A DNA stretch of 27,280 nucleotides from JADLHS01 sp036274115. GTDB lineage: Bacteria; Verrucomicrobiota; Verrucomicrobiia; Limisphaerales; JADLHS01. The number at the start of each line of letters is the position of its first letter. Within the stretch, counting starts at the first letter, position 1. Where the stretch lies: NCBI GenBank assembly GCA_036274115.1, contig DASUGI010000210.1:1-27280 (forward strand), in the 5' to 3' direction. The notes under the pieces were generated by a model, which saw only the letters and a program-made list of their open reading frames with translations, was not told the origin of the DNA and did no database searches. This document shows, one piece after another, positions 21,356 to 27,280 of this stretch. The position numbers and the translations under genes were made by a program.

Positions 21356-22867
21356 TCAATCCGGACCGACTTGCAGGCAGACCAGCCGCGTGAGATCGCG
21401 GGCCAGCAATCGGTTGCCCGCCAGGGCCAGGGGCGCCCAGGATTCGCGACCGTGAAGGATCTGTAACTGACCGAGCAACTGAAATTCTTCCGGCGACGCG
21501 TTCAACAAGCGCAACAAACCGGCGTCGTTCAGGGCGAACATGACAGTGTCTGCCATCAAAAAGGAGCCCAGTCCGAAGGTGGCGTCGGGTCCGCTGGCCC
21601 AGATTACTTTGCCGTCGAGGTCGAGGCAGACGAAGCGATTATCGGCGCGAGCGCCGTAAAGATGGCCGTCCTTGAAGATGGGCGTGTGCTGCGTGGCGCC
21701 GAAGATTTCTGGAGCAAGTTTGAATAGGGGGCGAACGGAAAAGCGGAGCGCCCCCTCACCCTGGCCCTCTCCCCCGAGGGGGGAGAGGGAATCCGTAGAA
21801 TCGTTGGTTTCCAGTTTGAGCATCAAACTGCCGGCGCCGTAGCCGCCGGTGAGAAAGATGCGGCCATCAGGCAAGGGCAGGGGCGACGGCACGGTGGCGA
21901 TGGCGATTTTCCACTCGGTAGTTTCCCAGAGCAACTTGCCGTCGTTTGCGTCCACGCCCACCACGCCTTTGTTGGCGCAATACACGTAGAGCCGGCGCCC
22001 CGCAAAATCCATCGGCATGATCGACGAGTGAGTCATTTTCCAGTCGTGTGGATTGGGCGTTTGCCAGAGTGGCTTGCCAGTGGCGAGATCGAGCGCGAGG
22101 AGCAATGCATTTTTGCCGCCGGGTGCCAGGATGACTTTGTCGCCATCCACGAGGGGACATTGGCCGGCGTACCATTCGGGAACGGTCGCACCAAAATCGC
22201 GGACGAGGCTGACGCTCCATTTGAGTTCGCCGGTGACAGCATCGAGCGCGAACACGTTGCACTTGGAATCGAGCGCGACGACGAGGTTGCTCGCGACGGC
22301 CGGCACGGTGCGGGTCATTCCGTGATTGCGTTTGATCGTCAGCGGATACGTGTAGCCCCAGATTTCCTTTCCGTCAGCGAGCGAGAGGCAACGCAGTGCG
22401 CTTTGCTTCGCGTCGCGGTCGTAATCGAAGATGAACACGCGGCCAGCGCTGACGGCCGCGCCGGCGTAACCTTCGCCGAGGTCGAGCGACCAGAGTTCGC
22501 GCGGCGGAGAGGTTTTCCAGTCGCGGGAGAGAGGCATCACTGTGAATTCGCTGCGTGCCCCCGCACCCTGGCCCTCTCCCCCGAGGGGGGAGAGGGAAGT
22601 TGGCGCGCGCGCGATGCCGTCGCGGTTTGGTCCACGAAATTGAGGCCACGAGCCGGGCAGGGGAGTTGGTTGTCCGTTGCCGCGAATTACTTTGCCGGCG
22701 CGAACGGGATTCCCGCCGCCGGTTTCGCCGGTCGGGGCAGCGTCCGTGCCGGGGATGCGGAGTTGCAATGATTCACTGGAGTGCGGCAGCAGCCAGAGCG
22801 TGAGCATGCCTGCCGCAAGCACGGCAAGAATCGCCGGAATGACTTTGGCGGGCGTAGCCCATTTCAT
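21356..22867 (-). CDS. PQQ-like beta-propeller protein with in-frame repeat insertions
   Basis: A 503-residue protein starting at ATG 22867 with an N-terminal membrane anchor (VIPAILAVLAAGMLTLWLL, residues 9-27) and a PQQ-like propeller. Blade signatures: WPQFRGPNRDG at 74-84, LRCLSLADGKEIW, VFALDAVTGELKW, LLALDLATGKPLW, VVGVDANDGKLLW, FVCLDLDGKVIWA. No CxxCH heme site is visible. Two short palindromic elements are translated in frame, at residues about 88-108 and 357-374, each giving SLSPLGGEGQG. Both fall in loops between blades, which would explain tolerance. It is the first gene of the redox cluster as drawn here and resembles the second PQQ-like protein at 15627-17411 in the WPQFRG motif. 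Confidence 0.9.
   Translation of the reverse strand: MKWATPAKVIPAILAVLAAGMLTLWLLPHSSESLQLRIPGTDAAPTGETGGGNPVRAGKVIRGNGQPTPLPGSWPQFRGPNRDGIARAPTSLSPLGGEGQGAGARSEFTVMPLSRDWKTSPPRELWSLDLGEGYAGAAVSAGRVFIFDYDRDAKQSALRCLSLADGKEIWGYTYPLTIKRNHGMTRTVPAVASNLVVALDSKCNVFALDAVTGELKWSVSLVRDFGATVPEWYAGQCPLVDGDKVILAPGGKNALLLALDLATGKPLWQTPNPHDWKMTHSSIMPMDFAGRRLYVYCANKGVVGVDANDGKLLWETTEWKIAIATVPSPLPLPDGRIFLTGGYGAGSLMLKLETNDSTDSLSPLGGEGQGEGALRFSVRPLFKLAPEIFGATQHTPIFKDGHLYGARADNRFVCLDLDGKVIWASGPDATFGLGSFLMADTVMFALNDAGLLRLLNASPEEFQLLGQLQILHGRESWAPLALAGNRLLARDLTRLVCLQVGPD
21746..21799 (-). repeat. Short in-frame palindrome in the PQQ-like gene (second copy)
   Basis: The core is ccctctcccccgagggggga plus gaggg, a near-perfect palindrome, preceded by the accctgg arm. 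It is read as STDSLSPLGGEGQGEGA between blades and is nearly identical to the copy at 22544-22606. Confidence 0.88.
22544..22606 (-). repeat. Short in-frame palindrome in the PQQ-like gene (first copy)
   Basis: This has the same core palindrome as at 21746-21799, read as APTSLSPLGGEGQGAGA directly after the conserved WPQFRGPNRDG entry motif of the propeller. Two near-identical copies in one gene, in the same frame, favour repeated insertion over chance. Confidence 0.88.
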
Positions 22868-22870
22868 AAT

Positions 22871-22981
22871 GTCCGCGTCCCGCGACTGCGGGATGAGGTT
22901 GCGCGGACGTAGCTTCTGCGCAACCGGCGTTGCTGACTACGCGGTTTTTGTTCGGGATTATTCACCGGTTGCGAACCGGTG
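22871..22981. repeat. Hairpins between S9A peptidase and PQQ-like gene
   Basis: A nested hairpin at 22871-22908 has the outer stem gtccgcg/cgcggac and an inner perfect stem tcccgc-gact-gcggga at 22878-22893. A second perfect hairpin caccggtt-gcg-aaccggtg lies at 22963-22981, seven bases past the S9A stop on the minus strand. Neither is followed by a T-run, so they look like dispersed repeats; the second could still act as a transcript end or RNA-stabilising structure. Confidence 0.6.
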
Positions 22982-22987
22982 GGGGAA

Positions 22988-25141
22988 CTATTTGGCGCTG
23001 GTTTGCTGCGGGATAGTTGGATGCATGTCCAACTCCTTCACGAGGAAGCCCATTTTGTCCGCGGCTTCTTCGATGAGTTTGGTCGTTGGCTTCCCAGCGC
23101 CGTGGCCGGCTTTGGTTTCAATCCGGATCAGTGTTGGATCCGGCCCGGCCTGTGCGGCCTGCAGCGCGGCGGCGAATTTGAAGCTGTGCGCGGGCACGAC
23201 GCGGTCATCGTGATCGGCGGTGGTGACCATCGTGGCCGGATATCGAGTTCCGGGACGGATGTTGTGAAGTGGTGAGTAGGCGCGGAGCGCTTTGAACTCA
23301 TCAGCGTTTTCCGGCGAGCCGTAATCGCTGGTCCAGGCCCAGCCGATGGTGAACTTGTTGAAGCGCAGCAGGTCCATCACGCCAACCGCCGGAAGGCAGG
23401 CCGCGAACAAGTCGGGTCGCTGCGTCAGGCAGGCGCCAACCAGCAGGCCACCGTTGCTCCCGCCCGAAATGGCCAGCTTCTTGGACGAGGTGTATTTGTT
23501 TGCGATGAGCCATTCGGCGGCGCTGATGAAGTCATCGAAGACATTTTGTTTTTTCAACTTCATGCCGCCTTGATGCCAATCCTCGCCGTATTCCCCGCCA
23601 CCGCGAAGATTGGGCACGGCATAAACGCCACCCATTTCCATCCAGACGAGATTGGCCACGCTGAAGCTGGGCGTGAGGCTGATGTTGAACCCGCCGTAAC
23701 CGTAGAGCAGGGTGGGATTGTTGCCGTCCAGCTTGAGCCCGCGTTTGTAGGTGATAAACATTGGGATGCGCGTGCCGTCCTTGCTGTTGTAAAACACCTG
23801 CTTCGTTTCGTAGTTGGCCGGAGTGAAGTCCACCTTGGGCGCGCGAAAGACCTCGCTCTTGCGATTCACGAGGTCGTAACGATAGATCGTGCCGGGAGTG
23901 GTGAAGCTCGTGAAGGAATAGAAGGTCTCGGTGTCCTTCCGCTTGCCGCCGAAACCGCCGACGCTGCCGATGCCGGGCAGTTCGATTTCGTGCAAGAACT
24001 TTCCGTCGAGGGAAAAGACTTTCACCACGCTGCGGGCGTCCTTCAGGTAAGTGCAGACGAAAGAGTTGTTGAGCGTGGTCACGCTGGTGAGGGTTTCGGC
24101 GGCTTGCGGGATGAGCTCTTTCCAGTTGGCGCGCTCGGGTTTGGTGATATCAATCGCGATGAGGCGGGATCGCGAGGCGTTCAAATCCGTTTTGAACCAG
24201 AAGACCGTGCCGTCGTTGTCCACAAAGTCGTAGGACGCGTCGAATTCGTTCAGCAACTCGACCACGGCGGAATCGGGCTGCGTCAGGTCTTTGTAGAAAA
24301 GACGGTTCTGAGGGGCAGTTCCCTGGCTGACATGGATGATCAGGTATCGACCGTCCTCGGTCACGTAGCCGCCGAAACCCCAGTCTTTGTGATCCTTTCT
24401 TTCGTAAATGAGCTTGTCCTCGGACTGCGGCGTGCCGATGCGGTGATAGTAGAGTTTTTGGAAGTAGTTAACCCGTGTGAGCTTTTCGGCTTCGGTCGGT
24501 TCATCGTAACGACTGTAAAAGAAACCGCGGTTGTCCTTGGTCCACGAAGCGCCGGAAAATTTGACCCACTTCAAATGGTCAGTGAGGTCATTGCCCGTCT
24601 CAATGTCGCGCACCTTCCATTCCTGCCAGTCGGAGCCTGAGCCGGAGAGCCCGTAGGCGAGCAGATTGCCGTTGTCACTGGGCGCGAGCCCCGAAAGAGC
24701 AATCGTGCCGTCAGCGGAAAGCTTGTTCGGGTCGAGCAGGACTTTTGGTTCGCTGCTGAGCGTCGGCAAAGTGTAATAGACGCTTTGATTCTGCAGGCCG
24801 TCGTTCTTGCTGTAGAAGTAACGATTGCCTTCCTTGTAAGGCACTCCGTAGCGCTCGAAGTTCCAGAGCTTGGTGAGGCGCTGCTTGATGGAATCGCGTT
24901 GGGGGATGGTCGCGAGATAGGCAAAGGTCACTTTGTTCTGCGCTTCGACCCACGCCTTGGTTTCGGCGGAATTGTCGTCCTCCAACCAGCGATAGGGATC
25001 GGGCACGGAGACGCCGTGATAAACATCCACCTGATTCGTCGCGCGAGCGGTGGGATACGTCAGGCGCGCCTTGTTGTGGGCGCAACCGAGGAGCACGCAG
25101 CCAACCACGAAAGAAAGCAGCAGAGAGAGTTTGATTTTCAT
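22988..25141 (-). CDS. Prolyl oligopeptidase-family serine peptidase (S9A), lipoprotein
   Basis: A 717-residue enzyme of the S9A family, cleaving short peptides after proline in known members. The N-terminus is a lipoprotein signal (LSFVVGCVLLGC, acylated Cys at the end of LLGC). Next comes YPTARATNQVDVYHGVSVPDPYRWLED, diagnostic of the family, then a seven-bladed propeller, then the hydrolase domain with nucleophile Ser562 in SGGSNGG, the acid in DHDDR (643-647) and His680 in AGHGAG. Length matches the porcine and bacterial enzymes (about 700). It follows the S9C peptidase gene by 34 nt. A 13-codon TTG-initiated frame spans that gap and ends ATGA on this gene's start, so coupling is possible. 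A role in scavenging peptides at the cell surface is inference. Confidence 0.96.
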   Translation of the reverse strand: MKIKLSLLLSFVVGCVLLGCAHNKARLTYPTARATNQVDVYHGVSVPDPYRWLEDDNSAETKAWVEAQNKVTFAYLATIPQRDSIKQRLTKLWNFERYGVPYKEGNRYFYSKNDGLQNQSVYYTLPTLSSEPKVLLDPNKLSADGTIALSGLAPSDNGNLLAYGLSGSGSDWQEWKVRDIETGNDLTDHLKWVKFSGASWTKDNRGFFYSRYDEPTEAEKLTRVNYFQKLYYHRIGTPQSEDKLIYERKDHKDWGFGGYVTEDGRYLIIHVSQGTAPQNRLFYKDLTQPDSAVVELLNEFDASYDFVDNDGTVFWFKTDLNASRSRLIAIDITKPERANWKELIPQAAETLTSVTTLNNSFVCTYLKDARSVVKVFSLDGKFLHEIELPGIGSVGGFGGKRKDTETFYSFTSFTTPGTIYRYDLVNRKSEVFRAPKVDFTPANYETKQVFYNSKDGTRIPMFITYKRGLKLDGNNPTLLYGYGGFNISLTPSFSVANLVWMEMGGVYAVPNLRGGGEYGEDWHQGGMKLKKQNVFDDFISAAEWLIANKYTSSKKLAISGGSNGGLLVGACLTQRPDLFAACLPAVGVMDLLRFNKFTIGWAWTSDYGSPENADEFKALRAYSPLHNIRPGTRYPATMVTTADHDDRVVPAHSFKFAAALQAAQAGPDPTLIRIETKAGHGAGKPTTKLIEEAADKMGFLVKELDMHPTIPQQTSAK

Positions 25142-25175
25142 GTTTCGAGAAATGATTCAAGGACGGGAGCGAAGG

Positions 25176-27098
25176 TCAATTCAAGAGATGTTCACGGAGG
25201 AACTGGATGGTGCTGATGAACTCGAAGTCGGCGTTCTTCTTTTTCTGGAAGCCGTGGCCTTCGTCCCTGGCCATGAGATACCAGACCTTGCCGCCGCCAT
25301 CGCGGATGGCCTTCGTCATTTGCTCGGCCTCGGTGGCTGGGACGCGGGGATCGTTCAGGCCCTGAATGACAAAGAGCGGCTTGCGGATTTTGCTGACGTT
25401 GTTGACCGGCGCAATCTTCGCCATGAACTCGGCCATTTTGGGATCGCGCTCGTCGCCGTATTCAACGCGGCGCAGGTCGCGGCGATACTCCTGAGTGTTC
25501 TTGAGAAACGTGAGGAAGCTCGAAATGCCCACGATGTCCACGCCGCAGCGCAGGCGGTCGTTGAAGTGCGTCATGCAAGCGAGCGTCATGTAACCGCCAT
25601 AGCTGCCGCCGCGCACAGCGATGCGATGGGCGTCGATTCGCGCATCGCTCGCTGCCCAGTCGAGGAATGCGCCGATGTCTTTCACGGAATCCTCGCGCTT
25701 GAAGCCGTTGTCGAGCGTCAGGAAGGTTTTGCCGTATCCACTCGACCCGCGAACGTTCGGCAACAACACGGCCACGCCGAGTTCGTCGGTGAAATAGTTG
25801 TTGCGACCAAAGAAACCCGGGCGCGACTGTGATTCCGGTCCGCCATGAATCTGAACCAGCAGTGGCCGTTTGCCGGGAAACTTTTTCGGGTCGGGGCGAT
25901 AGAGAAATCCGGAAACGCTGAGACCATCGAAGCTTTTCACGCGAATCAACTCGGGTTCGACGAAGTTGTCGGTTGGTAAACCGCCCGTCTCGCTCTCCGT
26001 CCAGCGATCGAGCTTGCCGGATTTGACGTCGAAGGAATACACGTCTGCCGGCGAACGAGCGGAAGTGAAGTTAAAGCCGATCTCGCGACCGTTCTCGTGC
26101 CACGAAACGTATGAAGGAATGCCCAGCGGCAACTTCGGCGCGCGCAGCTCCTTGCCGGAGCGCACTTCAATCAGGTGAATTTTGCCCACGCCTTCTTCGT
26201 TGGTGACAAAGGCAATAGTCTTGCCGTCGGGCGACAGATCAAATTCATCCACGTCCCAGTTGATGTCGCTGGTGAGCACCCGCTGAGCTTTGGTTTTCAA
26301 ATCCATCTGCACGAGCCGTTGGAATTCAGAACCGTCGTCGCTGGTGAAGAAAATGGATTTGCCGTCTTTGGCAAACATCGCGCCGCGGTAAGCCACCGAA
26401 GGTTCTTTGTCCGGGGTAAGCAGCTCCTTTGAGCCCGATTTCACATCCAGCAGGTAGAGCCGGCTTTTGTTGATGGAAATGTATTCGGTGACCAGCAACT
26501 TCGATTTGTCTTTGGACCAATCGCTCGCCCTCCAACCGCCGCCGGACATCTCGGAAACGAGCCGATTGCTCGCCGGGTCAGCCGGATTCATCACGTAGAT
26601 GTCGTAGTCGCGACCGTTGCGGCGGGTGGAGGTGTAGGCGATGAGTTCGCCATCCTCGGACATCACGCCGCCTTCGTTACGCGACTTGCCGTCGGTGAGT
26701 AGCGTGACGCGACCGGAATCCGGATCGAGCTGGTAGAACTGGTAAAATTCACCCCCGCCGGTGTCCTGTGAGAAAAGAATGTAGCGACCGTGCTTGCGCT
26801 GCCAGCGACCGCCGCGTGCGGGTTCAGCCGTAAACGTCAACTGCTGTCGCGCGCCTCCGGGCATTAATACCTGGTGTATTTGGTTTGCATCGGCAAAGCG
26901 AGTGGTGATGAGTAACTCGCGTTTCACCGGATGCCAACTGTTGAACGTTGCGGTGCGGATTTCGAGGTAGCGGCCGACGTCAGCTTTCAGCTCCTGGGAA
27001 GCGGGCGGAATGCCTTCCACCACGAGGTTGTCGGGCGTTTGAGCCTGAAGCATGGCTGCGGTCGCAGCCAGGATGGTCAAAGGAAGAACGCGTTTCAT
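25176..27098 (-). CDS. S9C-type serine peptidase (acylaminoacyl peptidase/DPP IV-like)
   Basis: A 640-residue exported peptidase counted from ATG 27098, which begins a clean signal peptide (MKRVLPLTILAATAAMLQAQ); an upstream in-frame start at 27122 adds only eight residues. The N-terminal part is a TolB/WD40-like propeller with repeated SPDGKTIAF, SEDGELIAYTS and AKDGKSIFFTS strands. The C-terminal hydrolase domain has IHGGPESQ, NVRGSSGYG, nucleophile Ser499 in RGGSYGGYM, Asp583 in GLNDPRVP and His615 in DEGHGF. These are standard for family S9C/S9B. It precedes the S9A gene on the same strand, forming a two-peptidase unit for exported peptide degradation. No clear ribosome site is seen. Confidence 0.95.
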   Translation of the reverse strand: MKRVLPLTILAATAAMLQAQTPDNLVVEGIPPASQELKADVGRYLEIRTATFNSWHPVKRELLITTRFADANQIHQVLMPGGARQQLTFTAEPARGGRWQRKHGRYILFSQDTGGGEFYQFYQLDPDSGRVTLLTDGKSRNEGGVMSEDGELIAYTSTRRNGRDYDIYVMNPADPASNRLVSEMSGGGWRASDWSKDKSKLLVTEYISINKSRLYLLDVKSGSKELLTPDKEPSVAYRGAMFAKDGKSIFFTSDDGSEFQRLVQMDLKTKAQRVLTSDINWDVDEFDLSPDGKTIAFVTNEEGVGKIHLIEVRSGKELRAPKLPLGIPSYVSWHENGREIGFNFTSARSPADVYSFDVKSGKLDRWTESETGGLPTDNFVEPELIRVKSFDGLSVSGFLYRPDPKKFPGKRPLLVQIHGGPESQSRPGFFGRNNYFTDELGVAVLLPNVRGSSGYGKTFLTLDNGFKREDSVKDIGAFLDWAASDARIDAHRIAVRGGSYGGYMTLACMTHFNDRLRCGVDIVGISSFLTFLKNTQEYRRDLRRVEYGDERDPKMAEFMAKIAPVNNVSKIRKPLFVIQGLNDPRVPATEAEQMTKAIRDGGGKVWYLMARDEGHGFQKKKNADFEFISTIQFLREHLLN

Positions 27099-27280
27099 TT
27101 GATGCGGTCGGATTGTCTTCAAAAGACGGCATGGGAAGCAACGCAGAAGATGCGTTCTTGTCTTGAAGCGGCACGCGTTGTCTTGAATCAGGTCAGGCGC
27201 GCTCGGTTTCGGCGCGACGCGGTTACGTGGAGTGCGAAGGGCGACTTGGGAGTTTCGCCCGTCCGCACCGGTTTGAAGTT
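27099..27280. other. Right-edge region upstream of the peptidase pair
   Basis: This region should hold the promoter of the S9C-S9A unit, but no clear -35/-10 pair is visible. A minus-strand frame enters from the right edge and stops near 27191; it is only about 30 codons with no recognisable protein sequence. A short inverted feature (gggcgacttgggagtttcgccc) lies near 27240 and is probably another repeat. Confidence 0.35.

Noticed and set aside
23546..24640. Plus-strand 364-codon frame opposite the S9A peptidase
   Set aside because: It is a mirror frame of a strongly supported peptidase gene in GC-rich DNA, with no domain motif or signal of its own.

Overview
The window looks like a chromosomal segment of a Verrucomicrobiota bacterium, most likely a Limisphaerales/Pedosphaera-type lineage (old subdivision 3). 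This rests on gene content (HAF-repeat and LamG surface proteins, a DUF4861-like protein, PQQ-like and NHL propellers, Tat-exported Fe-S proteins) and on dense dispersed palindromic repeats of a style I associate with that group. It is an inference; no rRNA or tRNA gene was seen. Nearly all genes lie on the minus strand. The two exceptions are a DUF4861-like gene at 6251-7429 and a broken LamG gene at 10175-10839.

Layout. 1-92: 5' end of an exported-protein gene. 191-3612: a PAS/histidine kinase/receiver hybrid behind glutaminyl-tRNA synthetase (glnS). 3724-7429: a large secreted HAF-repeat/HYR-type protein divergent from the DUF4861-like protein. 7539-10839: a small hypothetical gene, a 5'-truncated HAD phosphatase remnant, a membrane-anchored alpha/beta hydrolase, and a frameshifted, internally deleted LamG gene. 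10811-22867: a redox gene cluster. 22988-27098: two tandem S9-family serine peptidases.

The redox cluster is transcribed right to left. Its order is: PQQ-like propeller, small Tat/Cys protein, Tat-exported NHL-like propeller, Tat-exported four-cluster ferredoxin (NapG-like), polytopic Fe-S membrane protein (NapH/NosR/CcoG-like), membrane-anchored PQQ-like propeller, NuoE-NuoF-type fusion, and a [2Fe-2S]/FAD/[4Fe-4S] protein that is GltD-like but appears to lack the NAD(P)H-binding domain. A cytoplasmic NADH-oxidising module is therefore encoded with a membrane and extracytoplasmic Fe-S relay. The soluble part recalls bifurcating HydBC/Stn-type complexes, but no hydrogenase H-cluster domain is encoded. 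The physiological substrate is unknown.

The most unusual feature is how palindromic repeats sit in this cluster. They are inserted in frame inside genes (twice in the NuoEF fusion, twice in the first PQQ-like protein, at the C-terminus of the small Cys protein, at the N-terminus of the NapH-like protein). They also fill gene junctions, where in four cases the repeat carries a reading frame that begins at or within 6 nt of the upstream stop and ends overlapping the downstream start codon. One of these four has a single internal TAG.
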